Source: SIG587 sp045531585
GTDB taxonomy: Bacteria; Bacillota; Clostridia; Oscillospirales; Acutalibacteraceae
Direction: 5' to 3'
Assembly (NCBI GenBank): GCA_045531585.1
Contig: JAZSEH010000029.1
Span: forward strand, 1-35,067
Length of the DNA: 35,067 bases
The notes beneath the pieces were generated by a model that searched no databases, was not told where the DNA came from, and saw only the letters and a list, made by a program, of their open reading frames with translations. A program made the position numbers and the translations under genes. Shown in pieces: positions 23,447 to 30,958 of this stretch (position 1 is the first letter of the stretch; every line of letters starts with the position of its first letter).

Positions 23447-24625
23447 TCATTCTCCTTTGATTATTTTTTGTGTATATTCAGTGCCGCAGGGCAGAGGATT
23501 TTTAAGAGCTAAAGCATATAAATCCGTAGCAACGGTTTCAGCATTGAAAATCTTTTTAGCTCGGTCATCAAGCTTATCAATATCTCCTGCACGCATAACA
23601 AGTGGGATTTGGGTTTTGTTTTTTAGTTCTTTGATGATTTCTTCACCTTTTTTTGAAAAGCCCAGTACACGTGCGTAAGGAACAGGGGAAAGAGTATACT
23701 CCGCTTTAAGGTCGAGGTAGGCAGATAAAACAAGACGCCTAACGCGGGACATAGTATATCTTTTTGTTTTTATAAGAGAATATATTTCATCAAGACTAAC
23801 GGCGCTTCTTGCGGCACCCATTAGACGATTTTCAATACCCTCACTAATATCGGGCAGTTCCTTATAGCATTTAGCAGACGTTCTCCTAAGCTTGCCTAAA
23901 ATATCTGTTTCAATTCTTGAAAGGACTGCTAAATTTGAATCTTTTAAAATACTAAAACAGTTTTCAGGCATAAAGGGAACCAATGCATCAAAATTTTCCT
24001 CAGCAACTTTTTTACGTATCTGTGACGCAGAAAGAAAGCTGCCTTCGGGGGAAAGACTATCGTGATCAACTCCCTGACGTTTTATACATACAGGTTCAAT
24101 TAAACTATTTTCACGGCTTAAAGCGGAAATATATTCAATACCTAAAATATCGTTGGGACTATTAAGTATTCGCGCAGTATCGGGGTTAATACGTTCGGCC
24201 ACGGTCTGTCTTGCTGCTGCAAAGGTGGCTCCGTTTTTAAGCTGTGAGGTTATTGTATCAATAAAATTTTTATCTGTTGTCAAGGCGGAGGCTTTTTTTA
24301 ACAGTTCGATATCCGCGCTTTCACTGCCGAAATAAATTTTATCAACTATATTTAAGCGATGTAAAATGTTAACAGCTCCGCCGGCAAAGGTTTGTGCCGT
24401 TGCCATTGCCCAAGGAGTAGGTAACTCTACACATAGATCAATCCCTGAATTTATAGCCATTTTGGCACGGTCAAATTTTGAAACAACGGCAATATCACCA
24501 CGCTGAACGAAATTACCACTCATAACGCAGATAATACCGTCATTTTCCTCTTTTACCCGTTCGATTAAATGTTTATGACCGTTGTGTAGTGGGTTAAATT
24601 CAGCAATAATGCCGCTAATATTCAA
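23447..24625 (-). CDS. tmcAL: tRNA(Met) cytidine acetate ligase
   Basis: A 392-residue TmcAL (formerly YlbM) protein, which in Bacillus makes N4-acetylcytidine at the wobble base of elongator tRNA-Met using ATP and acetate. The N-terminal nucleotidyltransferase motif is 'IIAEFNPLHNGHKHLIE' (HIGH-type, about 6-22), then 'VMSGNFVQRGDIAVVSKFDRAKMA' region, 'CVELPTPWAMATAQTFAGGAV', and 'YFGSES'. Length is normal. The start is TTG at 24625, after AGAGGTG and seven T. It is divergent from acetate kinase, an enzyme that shares the substrate acetate; this neighbourhood is common in Clostridia. Confidence 0.93.
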   Translation of the reverse strand: MNISGIIAEFNPLHNGHKHLIERVKEENDGIICVMSGNFVQRGDIAVVSKFDRAKMAINSGIDLCVELPTPWAMATAQTFAGGAVNILHRLNIVDKIYFGSESADIELLKKASALTTDKNFIDTITSQLKNGATFAAARQTVAERINPDTARILNSPNDILGIEYISALSRENSLIEPVCIKRQGVDHDSLSPEGSFLSASQIRKKVAEENFDALVPFMPENCFSILKDSNLAVLSRIETDILGKLRRTSAKCYKELPDISEGIENRLMGAARSAVSLDEIYSLIKTKRYTMSRVRRLVLSAYLDLKAEYTLSPVPYARVLGFSKKGEEIIKELKNKTQIPLVMRAGDIDKLDDRAKKIFNAETVATDLYALALKNPLPCGTEYTQKIIKGE

Positions 24626-24765
24626 AAAAACACCTCTTTTTTGCGAAAAGACTTGAAAAAGAAATAAAAATAAAGTATTATTATTTAGTATTGCAGTATT
24701 AGTTTATCATAATTTTTTATTTGATTCAATACTGTATTTAATTTTTTTTACAAGGGGAAAGTGAA

Positions 24766-25953
24766 ATGAAGATTTTTGTTGTTAATGCAGGCAGTTCATC
24801 ACTTAAATATCAGCTTATTGATATGGAAGATGAAAGCGTTCTTGCCAAGGGACTTTGTGAGCGTATTGGTGTAACAGGTGCCATCACCCATAAAGCGGCT
24901 GACGGTCGCGTTTATACTGCTGAGACTCCTATGCCTACCCATAGTGAGGCATTTGAAAGCGTTGTTTACGCAATGACCAAGAGTGAGGCTAAGGTTATTG
25001 ATTCTTTTGATGAGATTTCTGCTATCGGTCACCGTATAGTTCAGGGTGGTAGCATATTCTCAAAATCAGAAATAATTACTCCTGAGGTTCTTGAGCAGAT
25101 TGATGAGCTTGGTGAGCTTGCACCGCTTCATAACCCTGCACACGTTTTAGCTATTCGTGCATGTATTAAAACCTTTGGTACCCAGATTCCTCAGGTTGCT
25201 GTTTTTGATACCTCTTTCCATCAGACAATGGAGCCCAAGGTTTATATGTACGCTTTACCTTATGAGTATTATGAGAAATATAAGGTTCGTAAATACGGTG
25301 CACACGGTACCTCACATCAGTTTGTAGGTCAGCGTGTTCTTGCAATTGAGGGTAGTGAGAATAAAAAAGTTATTACCTGCCACCTTGGTAACGGTTGCTC
25401 TATTACCGCTATTAAAGACGGCAAGTGCTTTGATACCTCTATGGGCTTTACTCCTCTTGACGGATTTATGATGGGTACCCGCAGTGGAACACTTGATCCC
25501 TCTGCACTTACCTTCATTGCCAATAAAGAAAAGCTTTCCCCCGATGATATTTCTAATATTTGTAATAAGAAATCAGGTATGCTTGGCGTTTCCGGCGTTT
25601 CCAATGATAACCGTGATATAGCCGCTGCAGCTGCCGCAGGTAATGAGCGCGCAAAGCTTGCTACCGATATGCAGCGTTATCAGATACTTAAGGTTGTTGG
25701 CTCCTACATTGCCGCTATGGGCGGTGTTGATGCCATTGCCTTTACCGGTGGTATTGGTGAGAACGACCCCGAGCTTCGTGCATACATTTGCGAGAACCTT
25801 GCATATATGGGAATTAAGTGCAATGATGAGGCAAACGCTGTTCGCGGCAAGGAGATTAAAATTTCCACCGATGATTCTAAGGTTAACGTTTACGTAATTC
25901 CTACTAATGAAGAGCTTGCCATTGCACGCGATACAAAAAATCTTATTTCTTAA
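24766..25953 (+). CDS. ackA: Acetate kinase
   Basis: A 395-residue acetate kinase: acetyl phosphate plus ADP to acetate plus ATP, the main substrate-level ATP step of fermenters. Motifs: 'FVVNAGSSSLKYQL' at the N-terminus, 'AIGHRIVQGG', 'VAVFDTSFHQTM', 'THLGNG'-type loop seen as 'CHLGNGCSITAI', 'GTRSGTLDPS', and 'AFTGGIGENDPELR'. Length is standard. The ATG follows AAGGGGAAAG. Codon use is strongly biased (GTT, CTT, GAG, CGT), as expected for a highly expressed gene. It forms an operon with the galactokinase-like gene 12 bp downstream. pta is not in the window. AGTATT/AATACT repeats upstream (24695-24733) could be regulatory. Confidence 0.97.
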   Translation: MKIFVVNAGSSSLKYQLIDMEDESVLAKGLCERIGVTGAITHKAADGRVYTAETPMPTHSEAFESVVYAMTKSEAKVIDSFDEISAIGHRIVQGGSIFSKSEIITPEVLEQIDELGELAPLHNPAHVLAIRACIKTFGTQIPQVAVFDTSFHQTMEPKVYMYALPYEYYEKYKVRKYGAHGTSHQFVGQRVLAIEGSENKKVITCHLGNGCSITAIKDGKCFDTSMGFTPLDGFMMGTRSGTLDPSALTFIANKEKLSPDDISNICNKKSGMLGVSGVSNDNRDIAAAAAAGNERAKLATDMQRYQILKVVGSYIAAMGGVDAIAFTGGIGENDPELRAYICENLAYMGIKCNDEANAVRGKEIKISTDDSKVNVYVIPTNEELAIARDTKNLIS

Positions 25954-25965
25954 GGTGTTGCTATA

Positions 25966-27243
25966 ATGAACGTAACTGACATTAAAAATAAAATAATTAC
26001 AGGCAAATGCGATAATATGCTTGGTGCACTTTACAGTAACGTTCCTGCCGCTCAGGCGCGTTACGCAAAGGCCTGTGATAGCTTTATCGATTTATTCGGT
26101 AATAGGGAAGGTATTCGCATATTCAGCGCTCCAGGCAGAACTGAGGTTGGCGGAAATCACACCGACCATCAGCACGGCAGGGTGCTTGCAGGCAGTGTAA
26201 ACCTTGATGTTATAGCGATTGTAGCCCCTAACACTGACGGGGTTATTCGCATTAAGTCAAAGGGTTATGATATGGATATGGTACATATCAGTGAGCTTGA
26301 GGCTGTTCCAAGCGAAAAGGGAAGGGCTATTTCTCTTATCCGCGGTATGTGTGCATATTTTAAGATTGGTGGCTATAATATTGGCGGTTTTGATGCCTAC
26401 ACAACCTCTAACGTTTTAAAGGGCTCGGGACTTTCCTCCTCAGCTGCATTTGAGGTTCTTATAGGCACTATCCTTAACTATATGTATAACAATTCTCAGG
26501 TTAAGCCTGTTGAGATTGCAAAGATTGCTCAAAAAGCTGAAAGCATTTACTTTGGTAAGCCTTGTGGATTGCTTGACCAAACTGCAAGTGCAATGGGAGG
26601 ATTTACAGCTATTGATTTCAAGGATACCTCAAATCCCATTGTTGAGCGTGTAGATTTCGATTTAAAGCAGCACGGATACGTTCTTTGCGTTGTTGATACA
26701 GGGGGTAATCACGCTAATCTTACTCAGGATTATGCCGACATTACCGTTGAATGTAAGGATATAAGTAACGCTTTTGATGAGAATTATCTAAGGGACGTTA
26801 ATCCTGATGATTTTTATTCCCGTATAGGTGAGCTTCGTCAAAAAGAAAGTGACCGTGCAATTCTTCGTGCCTTCCACTTCTTTAATGAGGACCAGCGTGC
26901 AGAGGATGAAAAGATTGCCCTTAAAAATGATGATTTTGACGAGTTTTTGCGTCTTGTAAATGAATCGGGTGAGTCATCATTTAAATATCTGCAGAATATT
27001 TATTCCAATTCTGACGTAAGTGAGCAGGGGCTTTCCTTAGGCCTTGCCCTTACTGAGCGTTTTCTTAAGGGAAAGGGTGCCTGCCGTGTTCACGGTGGCG
27101 GTTTTGCCGGTACTATTCAGTGTTATATTCCTGAAAATCAGCTTGATGATTATAAGAAAATGATTGAGGCTGTTTTTGGACAGGATAGCTGTAGTATTTT
27201 AAATATTCGCTCCTTTGGCGGATGCGAAATTGTAGCTGAGTAA
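25966..27243 (+). CDS. Galactokinase-like GHMP kinase
   Basis: A 425-residue GHMP-family sugar kinase. The ATP loop is 'NVLKGSGLSSSAAFEVLIG' (about 144-162) and the third motif is 'CRVHGGGFAGTIQCYI' near the C-terminus. The N-terminal sugar-binding motif reads 'APGRTEVGGNHTDHQHG' instead of the usual galactokinase GRVNLIGEHTDY: the sugar-contacting Glu is Asn and the Tyr is His. Clostridial proteins with this variant are usually annotated as galactokinase, but another sugar is possible. It shares the high-expression codon bias of ackA and is co-transcribed with it, an unusual pairing, since no other Leloir gene is near. Confidence 0.82.
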   Translation: MNVTDIKNKIITGKCDNMLGALYSNVPAAQARYAKACDSFIDLFGNREGIRIFSAPGRTEVGGNHTDHQHGRVLAGSVNLDVIAIVAPNTDGVIRIKSKGYDMDMVHISELEAVPSEKGRAISLIRGMCAYFKIGGYNIGGFDAYTTSNVLKGSGLSSSAAFEVLIGTILNYMYNNSQVKPVEIAKIAQKAESIYFGKPCGLLDQTASAMGGFTAIDFKDTSNPIVERVDFDLKQHGYVLCVVDTGGNHANLTQDYADITVECKDISNAFDENYLRDVNPDDFYSRIGELRQKESDRAILRAFHFFNEDQRAEDEKIALKNDDFDEFLRLVNESGESSFKYLQNIYSNSDVSEQGLSLGLALTERFLKGKGACRVHGGGFAGTIQCYIPENQLDDYKKMIEAVFGQDSCSILNIRSFGGCEIVAE

Positions 27244-27249
27244 TATAAC

Positions 27250-27280
27250 AAAGACCCGTTTGCATCGCAAACGGGTCTTT
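27250..27280. terminator. Terminator of ackA operon
   Basis: AAAGACCCGTTTGC (27250-27263), loop ATC, GCAAACGGGTCTTT (27267-27280): a 14-bp perfect stem with A and T flanks, likely bidirectional with the convergent chromate transporter genes. Confidence 0.9.
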
Positions 27281-27294
27281 AAATTTAATTGAAG

Positions 27295-27864
27295 CTACAG
27301 TTTAAAAACAATTCCTAAAACTGCGCCGCCTAAAATCCAAAATACAGGATGTATTTTTTTAATTTTCTTAATAAACATAAGTCCAAAACAAAGGGCAGTA
27401 ATACCAATTAAAAACCAGCTCAGAGATCCGTTAACCACAAGGGAAATTTTAAATATTCCATAAACTGCAAATGTAACAAGGGCGGCAACACAAGGCCTAA
27501 TTCCGTAAAAGGTACTGCGTACAATTTTATTTTGACTAAAATTCTGTAAAAATTTAGCGATAATAATTACAACAATTATTGATGGTGTTATTAGGCCCAG
27601 TGTTGCAACAAAACCTCCCAAAAGCCCGCCGGGAACGCCCCAGACAGAAAAACCTGCATTATAACCTGCATAGGTCGCCATATTAACTCCAACAGGTCCC
27701 GGTGTGCTTTCACTTATGGCGATAAGGTCTGCAAGCTGTGCTTTATCGAACCATCCGTAATTACTTTCCGCAAGGTCATATAAAAAGGGAATTGTCGCGG
27801 GTCCTCCGCCTATAGCGAAAAGACCAATTTTAAAGAATTCGTAAAAAAGGAGTAAAAAGGTCAT
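27295..27864 (-). CDS. Chromate transporter subunit, second of pair
   Basis: A 189-residue single-domain CHR-family membrane protein ('FFKIGLFAIGGGPATIPFLYDLAE', 'ESTPGPVGVNMATYAGYN', 'IKFSLVV'-like helices). About five to six membrane segments. Single-domain CHR proteins work as pairs with opposite membrane topology; the partner is the overlapping gene upstream. The family moves chromate in studied cases, but in gut anaerobes the natural anion is not known. Its ATG overlaps the stop of the first gene by 4 bases (27861-27864), showing translational coupling. Confidence 0.92.
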   Translation of the reverse strand: MTFLLLFYEFFKIGLFAIGGGPATIPFLYDLAESNYGWFDKAQLADLIAISESTPGPVGVNMATYAGYNAGFSVWGVPGGLLGGFVATLGLITPSIIVVIIIAKFLQNFSQNKIVRSTFYGIRPCVAALVTFAVYGIFKISLVVNGSLSWFLIGITALCFGLMFIKKIKKIHPVFWILGGAVLGIVFKL

Positions 27865-28406
27865 TTCTTTTTAGCCTCCTTTATTTTGCAGTAAATGTTA
27901 CCTATAATGGCACACGCAATAATTAAAATAATAGGCGGACAATCCGTAAAGAAAAGCAGAGGAATTGCGCAAACAAAAATTATCACACAAAAAATATCAA
28001 CAAGGCTCTTTTTTGCAAGAGATATAACGGTGTGACCGAGAAGTGCGCACACAACAGCACGGATACCATTAAGAGCATGACCAACAATTTCATACTCAAT
28101 GAAGCCTTGTAAAATCGAGGCAAGTAACAGTATTATAATAATACTCGGAAAAACAACGCCTAACGTTGCAATAATACCGCCCATAATACCACATTGATTA
28201 AATCCGATAAAGGTTGCGGTGTTAACCGCAATAATTCCGGGTGTGCATTGACCTATCGCATAATAATCCAATAGTTCATCATCAGTTGCCCAACCTTGTT
28301 TTTCCACAATTTCCTTTCGAAGAAGCGGAAGCATAGCAAGACCACCGCCAAAGGTTAATACACCAACCTTTGCAAATGATATAAAAAGTTTAAGAAGTTT
28401 TTTCAT
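27861..28406 (-). CDS. Chromate transporter subunit, first of pair
   Basis: A 181-residue CHR-family membrane protein. The N-terminal hallmark 'FAKVGVLTFGGGLAMLPLLRKEIVEKQGW' region and 'YAIGQCTPGIIAVNTATFIGFNQCG' region are present. Membrane segments fill the rest. The ATG follows AAAGGAGG. First gene of a two-gene operon, divergent from rlmD, with overlapping promoters. Confidence 0.92.
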   Translation of the reverse strand: MKKLLKLFISFAKVGVLTFGGGLAMLPLLRKEIVEKQGWATDDELLDYYAIGQCTPGIIAVNTATFIGFNQCGIMGGIIATLGVVFPSIIIILLLASILQGFIEYEIVGHALNGIRAVVCALLGHTVISLAKKSLVDIFCVIIFVCAIPLLFFTDCPPIILIIACAIIGNIYCKIKEAKKK

Positions 28407-28434
28407 ACAAACCTCCTTTAATTACGTTAAAAAT

Positions 28435-28463
28435 AGTATATCATAACTTGAAATAATTATCAA
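28435..28463 (-). promoter_or_regulatory. Promoter of chromate transporter operon
   Basis: On the minus strand: TTGATA (28463-28458), 17-base spacer, TATACT (28440-28435). Its -35 lies inside the spacer of the rlmD promoter, so the two cannot be bound at once. Confidence 0.65.
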
Positions 28464-28476
28464 TAAGCGGTATAAT
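28448..28476 (+). promoter_or_regulatory. Promoter of rlmD
   Basis: TTGAAA (28448-28453), 17-base spacer, TATAAT (28471-28476). It overlaps the divergent chromate-operon promoter. Confidence 0.75.
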
Positions 28477-28506
28477 ATAAATAATCTTCTTTTGTGAGGG
28501 ATTTTT

Positions 28507-30126
28507 TTGCAAAAAAACGATAAAATAGTTCTTGAAATTACGGATTTAACAAGCGACGGCAGTGGTATAGGCAGATATGAAGGTATGGCGGTTTTTGTTC
28601 CTATGACAGCGGTGGGGGATACCGCCCTTGTTCACGTTGTAAAGGTTAAAAAAACCTATGCCTACGGAAAACTTGAAAGCATCATTAAAGCATCAGATGA
28701 CAGATGTGAAAACGATTGTTATGTTTTTAAACGCTGTGGCGGCTGTGTTTACAGGCATATTACATACACTGCAGAATGCAGGTTAAAACAAAACCACGTG
28801 GAAAACTGCATTAAAAGAATTGGCGGTATTGATATTAATGCCAATCCCATTATTCCTGCCGTTTCGCAATATAGATACAGAAATAAGGCCCAATTCCCAT
28901 TAAGTGAAAACGGCAAGACAGGCTTCTTTGCTAACCATAGCCATAATATTATTGAGTGCGAGGATTGTCTGCTTCAGCCACTTGAGTTTGCAAAAATTTC
29001 ACAGATTGTATCCATTTGGATAAGTAAGTTTAATATTAGTATTTATAACGAGTTACAGCATAAGGGAATTCTTCGCCATTTGTATCTTCGCAAGGCGGAA
29101 AAAACAGGGGAAATAATGGTGGTTATTGTTGCAAACTGTGAAAGCGTTCCCCATAGTAATGACCTTGTTGATGAGCTTGTGAAAGAGTTCCCACAAGCCA
29201 TCAAGAGTATTGTGCTGAATGTAAACACCGAGGATACCAATGTTATTTTAGGTAAAAAATGTATTAATATTTACGGTCAGGATTATATTACCGACGTTCT
29301 TTGTGACGTTAAAATAAATATCAGCGCATTATCTTTTTATCAGGTTAATCACGATATGACTGAAGTTCTTTATAAAAAAGCACAGGATTATGCTTGTCCA
29401 CAAGGTAAAACCGTTTTGGATTTATATTGCGGGGCAGGTACAATAGGGCTATCAATGGCAAATGTTGCAAAAAATATTATTGGCGTGGAAATTATTCCCG
29501 CGGCTATAGCTAATGCCAAAGAGAATGCTAAAAATAATGGCATAGATAATGCAAGATTTATTTGTGCAGATGCAACCGAAGCAGCAAAACAACTTGCAAA
29601 AGAAGGACTAACCCCAGACGTTGTTATTCTTGACCCTCCAAGAAAAGGATGCGATGAGCAGGTTTTAAAAACCGTTGCAGTTAATTTTTCTCCTCAAAGG
29701 ATAGTATACGTATCTTGTGACCCTGCAACCCTTGCGAGGGACTGCGCCGTGCTTGATAAATATGGTTATAAGCTTACGGAATATACACCTGTTGACCTTT
29801 TCCCAAGAACAGGTCACGTTGAGACGGTATGTTTATTGTCCAAACTTAATGCAAAGCAACATATCGAGATTAATTTGGATATGGACGAGCTGGATTTGAC
29901 CGATGCGGAGAAGAAAGCTACCTACCAGGAAATCAAGGATTATGTATTGGAGCACGGCGGCTTGAAAGTCAGCAGCTTGTATATCGCACAGGTAAAACAG
30001 CAGTGCGGTATCATCGAGCGTGAGAACTATAATAAGCCGAAGTCTGAGGACGCTAAACAGCCCCAATGCCCGCCGGATAAGGAAAAAGCAATTAAGGAGG
30101 CACTCCAGCACTTCGGCATGATTTAA
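28507..30126 (+). CDS. rlmD: 23S rRNA (uracil-5-)-methyltransferase with replaced C-terminal tail
   Basis: A 539-residue RlmD/RumA-type enzyme that methylates uridine in 23S rRNA. It has an N-terminal TRAM domain (1-58), iron-sulfur cysteines ('CENDCYVFKRCGGC', with a later 'CEDC'), the SAM loop 'LDLYCGAGTIG', 'LDPPRKGCDEQ', and the catalytic cysteine in 'YVSCDPATLARD'. The usual protein ends soon after 'HVETVCLLSKL' (about residue 448). Here about 90 more residues follow ('DELDLTDAEKKATYQEIKDY', then 'SSLYIAQVKQQCGIIERENY' and 'KSEDAKQPQCPPDKEKAIKE'), encoded in more GC-rich, differently biased DNA. The 3' end of rumA/rlmD is a known ICE insertion site, so this tail probably belongs to an integrated element. 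The start is TTG at 28507 after GAGGG and seven T. Confidence 0.92.
   Translation: MQKNDKIVLEITDLTSDGSGIGRYEGMAVFVPMTAVGDTALVHVVKVKKTYAYGKLESIIKASDDRCENDCYVFKRCGGCVYRHITYTAECRLKQNHVENCIKRIGGIDINANPIIPAVSQYRYRNKAQFPLSENGKTGFFANHSHNIIECEDCLLQPLEFAKISQIVSIWISKFNISIYNELQHKGILRHLYLRKAEKTGEIMVVIVANCESVPHSNDLVDELVKEFPQAIKSIVLNVNTEDTNVILGKKCINIYGQDYITDVLCDVKINISALSFYQVNHDMTEVLYKKAQDYACPQGKTVLDLYCGAGTIGLSMANVAKNIIGVEIIPAAIANAKENAKNNGIDNARFICADATEAAKQLAKEGLTPDVVILDPPRKGCDEQVLKTVAVNFSPQRIVYVSCDPATLARDCAVLDKYGYKLTEYTPVDLFPRTGHVETVCLLSKLNAKQHIEINLDMDELDLTDAEKKATYQEIKDYVLEHGGLKVSSLYIAQVKQQCGIIERENYNKPKSEDAKQPQCPPDKEKAIKEALQHFGMI
29815..29850. other. Probable left attachment junction in rlmD
   Basis: CACGTTGAGACGGT (29815-29828) and the next bases encode the conserved HVETVCLLSKL end of RlmD. 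This is the segment used as attB by ICEs that integrate at rumA in Firmicutes. After about 29850 base and codon composition changes abruptly. The core crossover cannot be fixed without the right junction. Confidence 0.55.
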
Positions 30127-30137
30127 GGAGGGCGGAT

Positions 30138-30386
30138 ATGACGCATTTGATTTCTTGTGAGTTCAACATGGATACTGCCTGTGTGGAACTGAAATTCACC
30201 GATGGCAGTATGATTGCGATTGATACTATCGCCGTAGAGAACGAGGTTGCTGATAATATGTATCAGCGGTCAGAGCTTGACTATCTGATCTACAATGCAC
30301 CGTTGGAGTATGCAGACCTTGTTTTGAACGGTGATCCTGAAACCTATTTGAAAACCGTCACAGAGTATAAAACTTTAGATAACTGA
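30138..30386 (+). CDS. DUF6061-family small protein
   Basis: An 82-residue acidic soluble protein, 'ISCEFNMDTACVELKFTDGS' to 'AENEVADN'-like middle and 'LDYLIYNAPLEYADLVLNGD'. This matches the DUF6061 pattern of small proteins common in gut Firmicutes mobile DNA, often next to the tail seen at the end of rlmD here. The ATG follows AAGGAGGGCGGAT, 11 bp after the rlmD stop, so it is co-transcribed. Function unknown. Confidence 0.75.
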   Translation: MTHLISCEFNMDTACVELKFTDGSMIAIDTIAVENEVADNMYQRSELDYLIYNAPLEYADLVLNGDPETYLKTVTEYKTLDN

Positions 30387-30393
30387 TTGTTGT

Positions 30394-30429
30394 CCGTCCG
30401 TAAGAATCATCTTGCGGACGGATTTTTTT
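30394..30429 (+). terminator. Terminator after DUF6061 gene
   Basis: CCGTCCGTAAGA (30394-30405) with TCTTGCGGACGG (30410-30421), one wobble pair, followed by ATTTTTTT. It ends the rlmD-DUF6061 unit. Confidence 0.9.
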
Positions 30430-30459
30430 GTGAACATTGTAAATTTTCTTTGAGATTTA

Positions 30460-30488
30460 TTGTAATTTCGACGATTTTGTGCTATAAT
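30460..30488 (+). promoter_or_regulatory. Promoter of structured RNA copy B
   Basis: TTGTAA (30460-30465), 17-base spacer, TATAAT (30483-30488). The transcript start near 30495 lies two bases before the closing helix, as in copy A. Confidence 0.75.
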
Positions 30489-30494
30489 ATTTTA

Positions 30495-30698
30495 GCCAAA
30501 CAAAGCTAAATAAGGAAAAGGATCACTTTTTACCAAGGGGATACTATACCCTTTTTTGGTTATCATCTGATATGAGTTCGGTAAAAGCGCAACTCCACTC
30601 AGATGGTAACAAGGGTTTTCCTTTTCTGTTTGGGCTTTGTTTGTCGACAATCGGAGTTTGCGTTTTTCGGTGCGTGGCTTCGGTCACGCACTTTTTTA
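30495..30698 (+). ncRNA. Structured small RNA, copy B (about 205 nt)
   Basis: P1: CAAACAAAGC (30497-30506) with GCTTTGTTTG (30634-30643). P2: AAGGAAAA (30512-30519) with TTTTCCTT (30616-30623). A third stem: ACC..AAGGG with CCCTT..GGT (30532-30560). P4: CATCTGA (30564-30570)/TCAGATG (30599-30605) and GAGTT (30574-30578)/AACTC (30591-30595). Loop-side AAAAGCGCAACTCC can pair with GGAGTTTGCGTTTTT (30653-30667), with one bulge. Terminator: GTGCGTGGC, TTCG, GTCACGCAC, TTTTTT (30670-30697). Layout equals copy A at 9765, with compensating changes in P1, P2, P4 and the terminator. The next gene starts 70 bp after the terminator, so an attenuator role for the exporter operon is a secondary possibility. 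Confidence 0.78.
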
Positions 30699-30768
30699 TT
30701 TTGTGGCAGAGTTAGCGTACAGCCAAACTCAAAAAGAGAAAATATTCAGTTTGACAAAGGAGATAAAC

Positions 30769-30933
30769 ATGAAAATTTACAGGATTCTTTGTATTCTGTT
30801 TGTAATAGCGGCATTTTGTTTTCTGGCAGGAACCGTTAACCATATTGTAAACACCCATGAAGGATGGCTATCTTCTCTGTTATTGGCTGGTGGATGCCTA
30901 TGTGGAGCGTTTATATTTTATAAAAAGAAATAA
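30769..30933 (+). CDS. 54-residue membrane protein
   Basis: A small protein with two membrane segments: 'YRILCILFVIAAFCFLAGTV' (about 3-22) and 'SLLLAGGCLCGAFIFY' (about 36-51), ending KKK. The ATG at 30769 follows AAAGGAGATAAAC, a near-ideal ribosome site; longer upstream frames run through the RNA terminator. It is 25 bp upstream of the ABC ATPase and probably co-transcribed, so it may be an accessory part of that exporter. No family recognised. Confidence 0.7.
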   Translation: MKIYRILCILFVIAAFCFLAGTVNHIVNTHEGWLSSLLLAGGCLCGAFIFYKKK

Positions 30934-30958
30934 GCTTAAAATAGAGAGGAAATGAAAC

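Noticed and set aside
22716..23678. Open plus-strand frames opposite the DUF4380-like and tmcAL genes
   Set aside because: They are shadows of the minus-strand genes, with no ribosome site and no recognisable protein.
20385..25875. CCGATGAT copies as possible second recombination sites for the serine recombinase
   Set aside because: Matches are 8 bases long, lie in ordinary coding sequence, and lack the flanking palindrome.
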